DNA of 64,000 bases from AP-15 sp963772965 (GTDB taxonomy: Bacteria > Pseudomonadota > Alphaproteobacteria > ATCC43930 > CGMCC-115725): positions 124,001 through 188,000 of the forward strand of contig CAVYZU010000006.1 of the NCBI GenBank assembly GCA_963772965.1. Reading direction: 5' to 3'. The position numbers and the translations under genes are program-made. Position 1 is the stretch's first letter. The number at the start of each line of letters is the position of its first letter. Below the pieces are notes generated by a model. That model did not search any database and was not told where the DNA came from. It saw nothing but the letters and a program-made list of their open reading frames with translations. Below are positions 1 through 7,875 of the stretch, one piece after another.

Positions 1-93
1 TTCTGGCGCTCCGCCGCCCGGCGGCTCAATCGTGTATCCCGACTTCGGAGCTGCCGGCGGTGGGCTGGGCGGCTCAATCGTGTATTCGGCCAT
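1..93 (-). CDS. Start of a phage gene with YTIEPP repeats, second copy (cut by window edge)
   Basis: The minus-strand ATG at 91-93 opens a frame with the repeated motif YTIEPP and runs off the left edge after 31 codons. It duplicates the gene that starts at 1594. Unlike that copy, nothing visible interrupts it inside the window, so an intact version may continue to the left. I do not recognise the family. Its position after the transglycosylase virion gene suggests a structural or internal virion protein. Confidence 0.5.
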   Translation of the reverse strand, partial: MAEYTIEPPSPPPAAPKSGYTIEPPGGGAPE

Positions 94-267
94 CAGGGGG
101 CCGCCCACTGCCCGCCGACGATCTTGGCGACCACTCGGCCGCTTGCATCCTTGGCAACCGACCCTTCCGCATGTCCCGCCGGGCTCGGCAGATCATTCGG
201 CACACCGCCGCTGAGACGAGTCTTGGCCTTGGGGGACAGCTTCGCATCGAAATCGGTCAGGCCCGCG
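93..267 (-). pseudogene. Duplicated 3' fragment of the phage transglycosylase gene
   Basis: This fragment encodes the last 57 or so residues of the protein at 1594-3645, identical to that gene's C-terminus, and ends at the same TGA that overlaps the next ATG. Its 5' side is joined at 267/268 to the truncated IS256-family transposase, so it has no start of its own. It is best explained as duplicated DNA rather than a working gene. Confidence 0.8.
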
Positions 268-1286
268 ACCGGGTCTGGGAAACGCGCGCCGGCACGGTCG
301 AGCTGCGCATCCCCAAGCTGCGCCGGAGCTGCTACTTCCCGGCTTTTCTGGAACCGCGGCGGATGGCCGAGAAGGCGCTCGCGGCGGTGATTCAGGAAGC
401 TTACGTCCACGGCGTGTCCACCCGTTCGGTCGACCATCTGGTCCAGGCGATGGGCATGACCGGAATGTCCAAGAGCCAGGTCAGCCGGCTGTGCGCTGAG
501 ATCGACGACAAGGTCGCTGCCTTTCTCAACCGGCCGCTGGAAGGCGAGTGGCCCTATCTGTGGCTCGATGCGACTTACCTGAAGGTGCGCGAGAACGGGC
601 GCATCGTCTCGGTCGCCGTCATCATCGCGGTGGCCGTCAACGGCGATGGCCGGCGCGAGGTGCTGGGCATCGCGATCGGTGCGTCGGAGGCCGAGACCTT
701 CTGGACCGACTTCCTGCGCTCGCTGGCGCGGCGCGGCCTGCGCGGCGTCAAGCTGGTGATCTCGGATGCGCACGAGGGGCTGAAGGCAGCGGTCGCAAAG
801 GTGCTGCATGCGTCCTGGCAGCGCTGCCGCGTGCACTTCATGCGCAACGTCCTGGCCCATGCCGGCAAGCAGGGACGCCGCGTCGTCGCCGCCTTCATCG
901 CCACCGCCTTTGCCCAGGAGGATGCCGAGATGGCCCGAGCCCAATGGCGCCAGGTCGCCGATCAGCTCAGGCCCAAAGTGCCCAAGCTCGCCATCCTGAT
1001 GGACCAAGCCGAAGCCGACGTCCTCGCCTTCATGAGCTTTCCCAAGGATCACCGGCCCAAGATCCACAGCACCAACCCGCTGGAGCGGCTCAACGGCGAG
1101 ATCAAGCGCCGCACCGAGGTCGTCGGCATCTTCCCAAACGAGGCCGCAATCACCCGCCTCGTCGGCGCCATCCTGCTCGAACAAAACGATGAATGGGCGG
1201 TCCAGCGCGCTCGCTACATGACCCTGGAAACCATCGCTCCATTGAGCGAGGATCCTATCGTCAGGCTGCCCGCCCTATCCGCCTGA
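268..1286 (+). pseudogene. IS256-family (Mutator-type) transposase, N-terminus missing
   Basis: From RDRVWETRAGTVELRIPK onward this is a typical IS256-family DDE transposase. The candidate catalytic residues are visible: the first Asp in LWLDATY, the second in VISDAHEG, and the Glu in STNPLERLNGEIKRR. IS256 transposases are about 400 residues long and normally begin 60-70 residues before this point with a helical DNA-binding segment. Here that part is replaced by antisense phage sequence, so the open frame that begins near position 60 is a chimera. There is no authentic start codon and activity is unlikely. Confidence 0.85.
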
Positions 1287-1330
1287 CACCGGCCGACCCC
1301 GCCGGAGAGCGCGATACTGCCGCCGCTCTT

Positions 1331-1353
1331 ACACCACGTCCTGGGACACGATC
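1331..1353 (+). repeat. Right terminal inverted repeat of the IS256-family element
   Basis: The sequence ACACCACGTCCTGGGACACG followed by ATC ends where the phage reading frame on the minus strand resumes. Read inward on the minus strand it starts GATCGTGTCC, the usual style of IS256-family ends. No matching left repeat is found before the transposase. Confidence 0.6.
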
Positions 1354-1594
1354 TGCCGGGCAATTCAGCGAGCCCTTTGGCGATTGTCGATAAACGCGGC
1401 ACACCAGGGATTTCGCCTGGCAATCTCGCTTCCGGTAGCGCCGACGGCGGCGGCTTGCCGCTCAGCGTAAACGGCTGCCCCGCATCATTGGTGTAAACTT
1501 GTTCTGGCGCTCCGCCGCCCGGCGGCTCAATCGTGTATCCCGACTTCGGAGCTGCCGGCGGTGGGCTGGGCGGCTCAATCGTGTATTCGGCCAT
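1354..1594 (-). pseudogene. Phage gene with YTIEPP repeats, interrupted by the IS
   Basis: The ATG at 1592-1594 overlaps the TGA of the upstream transglycosylase gene (ATGA), which is the spacing used throughout this phage operon. The frame gives a Pro/Gly-rich N-terminus with YTIEPP twice. It continues to about residue 80 (AKGLAELPG) before entering the IS terminal repeat, so the gene is disrupted. A second, uninterrupted start of the same gene lies at 1-93. No known family is recognised. Confidence 0.7.
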
Positions 1595-1768
1595 CAGGGG
1601 GCCGCCCACTGCCCGCCGACGATCTTGGCGACCACTCGGCCGCTTGCATCCTTGGCAACCGACCCTTCCGCATGTCCCGCCGGGCTCGGCAGATCATTCG
1701 GCACACCGCCGCTGAGACGAGTCTTGGCCTTGGGGGACAGCTTCGCATCGAAATCGGTCAGGCCCGCG
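1502..1768. repeat. Direct repeat copy 2 (267 bp) of phage DNA
   Basis: This is identical to 1-267. It is the native context: on its right the sequence continues without a break into the full transglycosylase gene. See the entry for copy 1. Confidence 0.9.
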
Positions 1769-3645
1769 CCCTGATACTGCCGGCGCAACCCTTGGAGCTG
1801 GCCACCAAGCAGCGCGTCCGCGGTGCGGATCACCCCGACCAACTGCCTAGGCGAGTTCGCCGCATCGAATGCCGCTTGCAACCCGCGCCGGTCTTCGCCA
1901 GTGCCAGCGCCGTTGCCGATCACCGCTTTGACGATTTCGTCGCCGACGATTTGCTTGGCGAAGTTGAAATCGACCGGCCCTTCGTAGCCGAATTCCGACT
2001 TGATCACGTTCTTAAGCTGGTTGAGCCGCCGGGTGTCGCCGTTCTGCAGCGCCTCGCCGAGCTGCAACAACGTGTCAGTGTGATCCATCGCGACGTTGAT
2101 CGATCGCACCGTGTTGCCTTGTGCGCCGCTCTCGAAAGCCTGTTCGGCCGCACCTTCGGCGCGGACGTGGGCGACGAAGCGCGACACGTCCTCGGCTGAG
2201 GCGTCGGGGTTCTCGGCAAGGTACTTCTGCACCGCCGCCGCCGGCCCGGAGCGCGCTGGGCGCGAACGCTGCAGATATTGCTGCATTTCCTCGGAAGTCG
2301 CGTTCGGGTGCTCGGCGAGGAACTGCTGAAACGCCGCGGTTTGCGGGTTCTGTGCTCTCAGATTGAGCCCGGCGACACGATCCTGATGCACCAAATTCAT
2401 GCTGTCGTAGTGCATCTGGATTTGATCAGCGTGCGTTTGCGCAGCCTGTGCCGCCTTCTCGCGATCCTCGAGGAATTTCCAGCCGGCATCGACGGAGTCG
2501 AGTTGCATGCCGGCGACGCCCTTCATGAATCCCATCTCGGCGGCAAGCGTCTGCAACCGCATGTTCTTTTGGTCCAGCGCCATCCGCTGATCCTCAAGGA
2601 TCGCGCGAATGTCCTGGTTTTCCATTGAAATCATTTGCAGCCCGAGGCCGAGATGGTCTTTCCAAACGCGATAATTGCGTTCGTATGCCTCGCGGTCATT
2701 CTCGTGAATGGCGTTTAGCACAGCGCCGCCAGCCCCGAGGGCGGCTGTTATGTGCTGTTTCGATAGCAATCCAGCGAACAGCGACAGCACCATCGCCGGA
2801 CTGCCGAAAGCGGCCCACAAGTCCGTGGGCTTTTCGACCGGCGGGCTAGCAACTTTCTGCCGCCACTCGTGCTGCATCTGGTCGAGATTTTCGCGATAGC
2901 GGGAGATCATCGCGTCGCGCTCTTGCGAGCCGGCGGGAGCTTGCGCCGCCTCTTGCGCGTACCGCTGCATCATGCCGGTGAGGCTTTGCACCGTGTTGTC
3001 GGTGACGGCCTGGCGCTCACGCATCAGCGCTTGCTCTTGCGGCGTCAGCTTGCCCCATTGCGCCGATAGCGGCTCACCGATGTAGTGCTGCGTCTCGGCC
3101 GGCAAGACAGACGGGTCTTTGCCCGCGGCTAGCCATTTATCGGCGACGGTGGGGCCGGCGTTATAGGCAACCAGCACGGCCTCGGTGTCGCCGCTGTAGC
3201 GCTTATTGAGTGTCGAGAGATAGGTCTTGCTGACCATCTCGTTCGTCTTCGGGTTCAGCAACGCCTGTTTGGCCGCGGCCTGCACCTTTGGGTCGCTGGG
3301 ATCGTGACCTGGGAACAAATACGGAATTGCCGTCGAGGGCAGAACTTGACCCTTGCCGATCGCCCCGGCCGGCGAAATCGAGTGATCGTCACTGCCCTCG
3401 CGTGGCAGCACCATCGCATAGAGCTTGTTCACGTCCGCATTGGCAGCGGCTTCGGGAGTAATCGGCGACGCGGACGGCGCTGATGCTGGCGACGGCGCGG
3501 ATGACACCGAGGCCGGCCGCCCGGCCATTCCGTCGCTGAAGCCCTTCAAAAACCCCGAGACACGTGGATCGTCAGTATTGGGGATCGTTATTGCTGGCGG
3601 AACCGGGTTGCTGAGCCCCGATACAAGCGCACCGGCATCCGGCAT
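1594..3645 (-). CDS. Phage virion protein with lytic transglycosylase (SLT-like) domain
   Basis: The protein has 683 residues. Residues of about 65-180 form an SLT-type lysozyme-like domain: a catalytic-type Glu in VLPREGSDDHSISPAGAIGKGQ, then VAYNAGP and a downstream Tyr. Such domains in large virion proteins cut peptidoglycan during DNA ejection. The middle (about 250-420) is helical with many Gln, Glu and Lys, and the C-terminus is Gln/Ala-rich. The gene follows the Gly-rich gene and overlaps the next start by ATGA. In podoviruses internal core proteins sit in a similar place; that comparison is inferred from domain and order only. Confidence 0.75.
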   Translation of the reverse strand: MPDAGALVSGLSNPVPPAITIPNTDDPRVSGFLKGFSDGMAGRPASVSSAPSPASAPSASPITPEAAANADVNKLYAMVLPREGSDDHSISPAGAIGKGQVLPSTAIPYLFPGHDPSDPKVQAAAKQALLNPKTNEMVSKTYLSTLNKRYSGDTEAVLVAYNAGPTVADKWLAAGKDPSVLPAETQHYIGEPLSAQWGKLTPQEQALMRERQAVTDNTVQSLTGMMQRYAQEAAQAPAGSQERDAMISRYRENLDQMQHEWRQKVASPPVEKPTDLWAAFGSPAMVLSLFAGLLSKQHITAALGAGGAVLNAIHENDREAYERNYRVWKDHLGLGLQMISMENQDIRAILEDQRMALDQKNMRLQTLAAEMGFMKGVAGMQLDSVDAGWKFLEDREKAAQAAQTHADQIQMHYDSMNLVHQDRVAGLNLRAQNPQTAAFQQFLAEHPNATSEEMQQYLQRSRPARSGPAAAVQKYLAENPDASAEDVSRFVAHVRAEGAAEQAFESGAQGNTVRSINVAMDHTDTLLQLGEALQNGDTRRLNQLKNVIKSEFGYEGPVDFNFAKQIVGDEIVKAVIGNGAGTGEDRRGLQAAFDAANSPRQLVGVIRTADALLGGQLQGLRRQYQGAGLTDFDAKLSPKAKTRLSGGVPNDLPSPAGHAEGSVAKDASGRVVAKIVGGQWAAP

Positions 3646-3657
3646 CGCTATTGCCTC

Positions 3658-4887
3658 CTAAGTACTAGACGTCGAGGAACCACCGCCACTGACGCGCGCC
3701 AAGCCGCCCGCAAAGCTCGCCAGTGCATTCTGCAGGCCCTGCTCTTGCTTTAGCTGGGTATCCAGCAGTGTATTGAACTCATTGGCGGAGAGCTGTGTCC
3801 ACTGCAGCCCTTGCTGAGCGAGTTGCTGCCCGATCTGGGCAACCTGCGCATTATAGGCCTCATGTATCTGCTGCACCGCCTGGACGTGCTGCGTCGAGTT
3901 CGCGAGGCCGAGCTGGGAATAGGTGTCGTTGACTTGAGCAATGGCGGCGTTTTTGTTGAGGTTGACGACATCCTGTAGGCCGCTCGGCAGCGTGCCGCTG
4001 CCCTGATAAGCCTCCAAAGTGCGCCCGACAGACGCAGCTTCGCCAGCCTGTTGCTGCACCTGTTTCTGCGCCGGTAGCGCTTGATTTCCCTTGAGCAAAT
4101 CGAGCGCCAGCGGTGCGGCGCTCAGTAACACGCCCGGGTTCTGACCGATTTTGCCTAGGATATTATCGAGATTGAAGCCGCCAGTGCTGCCCGAGAAATC
4201 TTGATTGCCGCCAAACTGGCCGGCATTCGTCGCGGCAGTCGTTGTCGCCGGGGTAAAACTGCCAGCCGTTGCTTGCGTTGGGTCCAATGGCACGGTAGAT
4301 CCTCCTCCTGCCCCGCCGGGCAATGACACGGGTCCCGGAGACGTAGCGCCACTGGCGCCGCTTGTGGCCCCCGCCGATGGTGATACGACGGCCGCACCCG
4401 AGCCGGGTGAAGCCGGCGTCGATGTCGCACCGCCCGCTAACCCGGCCGCCGTGCCAGCAGCACCCCCCGCGAGCACACCCGGCAGTATCGGCTGGCCAGT
4501 CGCTGCCGAGCCCAGAGCGCCGCCCGCCGCACCGGCGACAATGTCGCCCGCAACCGGAGAACCGATTGCAGCGCCAACCGCCGGCCCCGCGGCACCCAAA
4601 ACCCCGCCGGTTAATGCACCCGATAAAATGCCCTTACCGATCGGCCGGCCTTCAACTGCCGATAGGACACCGCCGCCCACAGCGCCCAATCCACCAGCCG
4701 CAAGACCGCCGGATAGAGCAGTCGTCGCGCCCGCACCCAACAGGCCCGCCGCGCCGCCGCCCGCGATGGTACCAATACCCGCACTGGCCAGCCCCGACGC
4801 AATCGTGGCGCCAATCGCTTCGACTATACCAAAGAGTAACTGTCGCTTTTGTTCAAAGTATTCGGCAGTGCCGACGATAGTAATCAT
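3658..4887 (-). CDS. Glycine/alanine-rich phage protein, probable internal or ejection protein
   Basis: This is a 409-residue protein. After a short N-terminus, residues of about 20-170 are almost entirely Gly, Ala, Leu, Ile and Val in glycine-zipper-like patterns, which suggests membrane insertion or tight helix packing. The C-terminal half is polar and Gln-rich with likely coiled-coil stretches. It starts immediately after the stop of the 141-residue gene and is followed at once by the transglycosylase gene. A pore-forming ejection protein is plausible, but I recognise no named family. Confidence 0.6.
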   Translation of the reverse strand: MITIVGTAEYFEQKRQLLFGIVEAIGATIASGLASAGIGTIAGGGAAGLLGAGATTALSGGLAAGGLGAVGGGVLSAVEGRPIGKGILSGALTGGVLGAAGPAVGAAIGSPVAGDIVAGAAGGALGSAATGQPILPGVLAGGAAGTAAGLAGGATSTPASPGSGAAVVSPSAGATSGASGATSPGPVSLPGGAGGGSTVPLDPTQATAGSFTPATTTAATNAGQFGGNQDFSGSTGGFNLDNILGKIGQNPGVLLSAAPLALDLLKGNQALPAQKQVQQQAGEAASVGRTLEAYQGSGTLPSGLQDVVNLNKNAAIAQVNDTYSQLGLANSTQHVQAVQQIHEAYNAQVAQIGQQLAQQGLQWTQLSANEFNTLLDTQLKQEQGLQNALASFAGGLARVSGGGSSTSST

Positions 4888-5313
4888 TCATGCCGCTTTC
4901 TCGGGCGAGCGAGTGACGATCCAGTCTTCGCGTGTCAGCGTCCACGCGAAACCTAGCGAAAGGTTCATGTACGGACCCTTAAAGTACCCACCAAGCCTTT
5001 TACCACTTTCTCTATCGGCAGTCGAGAATTGCAGCGTCTTAGCGCCAAGTTCACCGAAGAGATATTCCAGCACTAAATCGGCAAACGGCGGCGCGGTGTC
5101 GAAAATTATCGCGGTCCAATAATCAAAAGTCTGTGCGCGGAATACCGCGACTTCATTGTCGTGACCGCGCACGCAAGCGCATTCGGCCAATAGCCGCAAT
5201 ACCGCGTCATTGTCAGTCAGCCCGAGCCCCGACCGTACTCGCGGGTCATCGACTAGGCGAGCGACCTCACTGACGTCGATGCGCTCGACTGGCTTTCTCG
5301 ACGGGCGCGGCAT
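4888..5313 (-). CDS. Hypothetical phage protein, 141 aa
   Basis: A soluble-looking protein in the tightly packed late operon. Its start overlaps the preceding stop by one base and its own stop abuts the next ATG. The C-terminal half has a recognisable pattern (GGYFKGPYMNLSLGFAWTLT) that could be a small alpha/beta fold, but no family is recognised. The N-terminus is basic. Coding is supported mainly by operon packing and the absence of a competing frame. Confidence 0.6.
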   Translation of the reverse strand: MPRPSRKPVERIDVSEVARLVDDPRVRSGLGLTDNDAVLRLLAECACVRGHDNEVAVFRAQTFDYWTAIIFDTAPPFADLVLEYLFGELGAKTLQFSTADRESGKRLGGYFKGPYMNLSLGFAWTLTREDWIVTRSPEKAA

Positions 5314-5843
5314 TACCGGCTGTTCCGAACGGCGCGGATTGAGGCGGCAATGGACTGGTCGAGAAGGCGATCTCCGTCGCCGGCCAGCAGGGAGGACAAA
5401 AACGCTTGCCCGTCGTCCTCCGCACTCGGAGCCGGGGTGTAGAGGCCGGTATATGGGCCTGCGCTGCTCGTCACCGGTTCAGGCTTGGGTTGAAGCGCCT
5501 CGAAGGCGACCATCGCAACGCGATAGTCTGTAGCACCGTGCCGCGCCATAAATCCTTCAAGTTCCAAAATGCCTTCATCGGTGTAGCCGGCCTCGCGAGC
5601 GTAAGCACGGCCGGCCGCGTGGACATCGGCGGGTTGGCCAAGGGACGCGATGCGTGCTACCGGGGCCATTTCTGTTGCCATCAGAGGGAAATCTATTGCC
5701 GGCGAAACCGGCTGATTCTCGCCCGGCGGCTTTGCTAACTCAATGCCGGCGCGCCTCTGCTCGCGACGCAACGGTGGCGGCACCGGATCAAGACCGGCCA
5801 GTTGCCGCAGCGAGGCGAGTTCGTTTTCGCTGATATCGACCAT
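5313..5843 (-). CDS. Small phage protein with AYAREAGY module, 176 aa
   Basis: The protein has a disordered Pro/Arg-rich N-terminus and a helical module at about residues 75-115 reading GRAYAREAGYTDEGILELE, then a motif ending DYRVAM. A similar module occurs in the next upstream gene (5843-6232), so the two look like diverged paralogs. Stop and start codons overlap with both neighbours, which is consistent with translational coupling. The role is unknown; a small structural or scaffolding protein is possible. Confidence 0.6.
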   Translation of the reverse strand: MVDISENELASLRQLAGLDPVPPPLRREQRRAGIELAKPPGENQPVSPAIDFPLMATEMAPVARIASLGQPADVHAAGRAYAREAGYTDEGILELEGFMARHGATDYRVAMVAFEALQPKPEPVTSSAGPYTGLYTPAPSAEDDGQAFLSSLLAGDGDRLLDQSIAASIRAVRNSR

Positions 5844-6232
5844 CAGCCGCCGCGGCCTTCACGTAAAGCTTGGCGCGCCAACCCGTCGAAATACTGTTCT
5901 TGATTACCGCTCTGGATCGCGCGAAGCATCTCAGACCCTTCAGCAGGGCCATCCAAAAACGGATGAGTACTTGGCGGAGCCAAGCCGAGCCGAATAGCGT
6001 GATCATGCCGCCAAATATTATTGTCTTGCATTGCTTGCTCAAGCTCATTGAGAGCTTCGCCGCGATAGCCGCTGGCTCGCGCGTATTCTTGGCCGGATTG
6101 CCACTCTTCGGCCAGCCGAGCACGTGCCGGCGCGGCCTCGACAGCCTCAAGCCGCTGATTTTGCTGCGTAATTAGTTGCGCCAATTGCCGGCCAGCTTGC
6201 TCGATCTCAGCCGGGGTGTTTCCGTATGCCAT
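5843..6232 (-). CDS. Small phage protein with EYARASGY module, 129 aa
   Basis: The N-terminus looks like a coiled coil (AEIEQAGRQLAQLITQQNQR). The middle contains GQEYARASGYRGEALNELE, which matches the module in the downstream gene at 5313-5843. The start follows the preceding gene by three bases. No enzymatic motif is visible. Location between the regulatory genes and the ejection-type genes suggests a small structural or morphogenesis protein, but this is inference. Confidence 0.6.
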   Translation of the reverse strand: MAYGNTPAEIEQAGRQLAQLITQQNQRLEAVEAAPARARLAEEWQSGQEYARASGYRGEALNELEQAMQDNNIWRHDHAIRLGLAPPSTHPFLDGPAEGSEMLRAIQSGNQEQYFDGLARQALREGRGG

Positions 6233-6235
6233 CGT

Positions 6236-6493
6236 CTATTTCCTTTCTGCTTCGATCAGGTTTGTCGCCATGCCCAGCGCCGGCTTTGTCAGGTCTTCCA
6301 GCGCCCGCGCCAGCTCCGCCGCGCCGACGCCGCGCTCACCAAAACCGGTCTTCCGAATAAACCAGCGCCCGAGCGGCGCGACATCGATAACGTACTGCGA
6401 CAGCGACCCGGCTGGCTGATGATAAAGACCCGGCGCCAGCACGACAAAACCGTGATTGAACAGCACCTCACCGATATCACCAATGTCGCTCAC
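6236..6493 (-). CDS. Hypothetical phage protein, 85 aa (GTG start)
   Basis: A longer frame with an upstream ATG is possible, but it would overlap most of the previous gene. The GTG at 6491-6493 overlaps that gene's TGA by GTGA, the coupling used elsewhere in the operon, so I chose it. The protein is mixed alpha/beta with DVAPLGRWFIRKTGFGERG near the middle. The family is not recognised. Confidence 0.5.
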   Translation of the reverse strand: MSDIGDIGEVLFNHGFVVLAPGLYHQPAGSLSQYVIDVAPLGRWFIRKTGFGERGVGAAELARALEDLTKPALGMATNLIEAERK

Positions 6494-6675
6494 GACGCGG
6501 CCCGCGCCCGCCTGACGGGTTCGCCGCGATGCCGATCGCTCAGCCGCTTCCGGGCCGCGATCAGATCTTCCAACGCCATTCGACACCACGTCGAAACCGG
6601 CAATCCCTCGCGCTCCGCTAGCTCCCGAAGCTCGGCCAAAGTCTGCGGCCGCATCATCAGTGAAAAATTGACCAA
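6490..6675 (-). CDS. Small ribbon-helix-helix-like DNA-binding protein (TTG start)
   Basis: A short beta-strand (VNFSLMM) is followed by two helices (RPQTLAELRELAEREG and VSTWCRMALEDLIAARK), the layout of ribbon-helix-helix (Arc/MetJ/CopG-type) DNA-binding proteins. The TTG at 6673-6675 keeps the beta-strand and begins just after the previous stop; an ATG at 6655-6657 would remove it. The tail is basic. It is adjacent to a second gene of the same layout, suggesting a pair of small phage regulators. Confidence 0.5.
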   Translation of the reverse strand: MVNFSLMMRPQTLAELRELAEREGLPVSTWCRMALEDLIAARKRLSDRHRGEPVRRARAAS

Positions 6676-6676
6676 T

Positions 6677-6862
6677 TCAACGAACCCGACCGATGCCCGC
6701 AACAAAGTTGTGGCTTCGGCGACGCTCAAAAGCCGCCACCCCCTCCGTAGACCGCAGGATCGCGCGGCGGCAGAACCCGGAGATCGAATTGCACTCCCCA
6801 TCGGCGAGCAAGCGAACGGCCGCCGCCTCCGACCGCTTCATCAGAACGGTGATCTGCACCAT
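6677..6862 (-). CDS. Small ribbon-helix-helix-like DNA-binding protein, 61 aa
   Basis: The ATG at 6860-6862 gives a beta-strand (MVQITVLMK), helix A (RSEAAAVRLLADGEC) and helix B (ISGFCRRAILRS), then a basic tail. This fits a ribbon-helix-helix fold. No clear Shine-Dalgarno is seen, and a TTG at 6965-6967 would give a longer N-terminus without added homology. It precedes the similar gene at 6490-6675 and lies between the early and late phage blocks, a natural position for a regulator of late expression. Confidence 0.5.
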   Translation of the reverse strand: MVQITVLMKRSEAAAVRLLADGECNSISGFCRRAILRSTEGVAAFERRRSHNFVAGIGRVR

Positions 6863-7306
6863 GGGGTCGTCGTCGGCTGCATCGACACTTTGCGCGCCCT
6901 CGACCCCGGCATATGCAATCTCTCTTCCATGCTGCTGCGATATGACACAAGCAGCCCCTGGAAACAATGCAAAACCATGGGGTTTGTCAATTAAATCAGC
7001 GAATTACGTGCCACGACGAGGGCAAATTTTCTCCCCGCCGCAGAGGGTGGCGTAGCTCAATCGGACCGCCCCGAGTCCCGCCCCCTCAGGTCCGGGGTCG
7101 AGGGGGCAATCGAGGGCCGGCATAGGCCCAGCCCATGCCCCCTCCGCCTTAGCGCCCACGTTCAATGGGTGCGCGGCGAACCCATTTAGCCCCTCCAGTT
7201 TCCTCGCTCAGGCATCCAACGATCCGCAACATCGTTGCGACATGCCTGAAAAGTTCACATCAAAACAATAAGATAGATCGCGAGCATCAGATACATAGTC
7301 CGCTAG
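6863..7306. other. Non-coding gap with two hairpins between phage modules
   Basis: No convincing gene is seen here. Two hairpins stand out. At 7080-7107 there is an 8-bp stem GCCCCCTC/GAGGGGGC around a 12-nt loop. At 7164-7186 there is a 7-bp stem AATGGGT/ACCCATT around a 9-nt loop. Neither has a U-run. They lie downstream of the early operon and upstream of the RHH pair, so they may reduce read-through or shape a leader. Confidence 0.45.
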
Positions 7307-7465
7307 TCAGTGTCGCGTGTACGGCGCCGGATACCAGCCATCGGACCGCTTCACCAATGTCCAGCCGTACCGCCAAAACACCTCGTTCAACTCGGCGATC
7401 ATCTCTTCCGGCATGCGCGGTTGTGGCAGAGGCGGCGCTTCATCAGGTGACGACTGTGAAATCAT
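7307..7465 (-). CDS. Short phage protein, 52 aa
   Basis: The ATG at 7463-7465 overlaps the TGA of the upstream HTH gene (ATGA). The frame runs 52 codons to TGA at 7307-7309. The protein has a Pro-rich N-terminus (PPLPQPRMP) and an aromatic C-terminal half (NEVFWRYGWTLVKRSDGWYP). Coupled start, composition and direction support a real gene. The role is unknown. Confidence 0.55.
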   Translation of the reverse strand: MISQSSPDEAPPLPQPRMPEEMIAELNEVFWRYGWTLVKRSDGWYPAPYTRH

Positions 7466-7806
7466 GGCTGATTACCCTCCTCACGATCGTTCGCCGATTG
7501 GCGTTCCAACCACTTCCAGTTTTGCCCTAGGGTTTGCCGCTGTTTTGCCCTGGCTTGAGCGATCCGGGTACGCCCTTGGCGGACATCGGTTGTCAGCTCG
7601 TGCTTCAGCGCAATCATCTCGTGAGCGATGTCATCAGCGAACATCTGCAGCCTTTCGGCCACCCAAGCTGGGAGCGGCTGGGTGCCGGCCTTCCACCGGT
7701 TAACGGTTACCTGATGCCGGCCGAACAAGCGGGCCAGCTGTTGAGTACCGCCGACGGCTCGGTACAGCGTATCAAGCCTGGACGGTCTATCGGCCTTGTA
7801 TCTCAC
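7462..7806 (-). CDS. Phage HTH transcriptional regulator-like protein, 114 aa
   Basis: Residues of about 12-50 read as a Cro/Cys-type helix-turn-helix (LYRAVGGTQQLARLFGRHQV then TVNRWKAGTQPLP), followed by a long helical basic C-terminus (EMIALKHELTTDVRQGRT). This suits a DNA-binding repressor or activator. A 240-bp upstream gap with repeated TTAGCACC/AAGATGCTAA motifs separates it from the ATPase gene and may be its operator. It is coupled to the 52-residue gene downstream. Confidence 0.6.
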   Translation of the reverse strand: MRYKADRPSRLDTLYRAVGGTQQLARLFGRHQVTVNRWKAGTQPLPAWVAERLQMFADDIAHEMIALKHELTTDVRQGRTRIAQARAKQRQTLGQNWKWLERQSANDREEGNQP

Positions 7807-7875
7807 GCTCGCCTACTCCTGCTTTAGCCGCCAAGGAGAGAGTGAGGCCTCGCGCGCGCGTAATGTACAACTTCT

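Larger units (their letters stand above)
1..267. repeat. Direct repeat copy 1 (267 bp) of phage DNA
   Basis: Bases 1-267 match bases 1502-1768 exactly by eye, at a constant offset of 1501. The match stops at 267/1768, where this copy continues into transposase sequence and the other continues into the intact phage gene. The repeat may extend left of the window. It contains the 3' end of the transglycosylase gene and the start of the next phage gene, both on the minus strand. Confidence 0.9.
268..1353 (+). mobile_element. 5'-truncated IS256-family insertion sequence
   Basis: The right end is present: the transposase C-terminus, a short spacer, and a terminal inverted repeat at about 1331-1353. 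The left inverted repeat and the first 60 or so transposase codons are missing. The left junction at 267/268 lies in the string CCGCG, which occurs in the phage sequence and is also expected in the transposase coding sequence just upstream of RDRVWETR. This suggests joining at a short microhomology. The element interrupts the phage gene starting at 1594. Confidence 0.8.

Noticed and set aside
93..1184. Long minus-strand ORF opposite the transposase
   Set aside because: It is the antisense shadow of the GC-rich transposase and shows no family resemblance.
60..1286. Full-length transposase ORF starting near position 60
   Set aside because: The first 70 codons are antisense phage sequence identical to 1561-1768, so the ORF is a chimera; only 268-1286 is transposase.
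7045..7110. tRNA-like string GGCGTAGCTCAATCGGA followed by a GC-rich hairpin
   Set aside because: The D-arm does not close, there is no anticodon arm or T-loop consensus, and the acceptor ends do not pair. It is better seen as a GC hairpin in the phage intergenic region.
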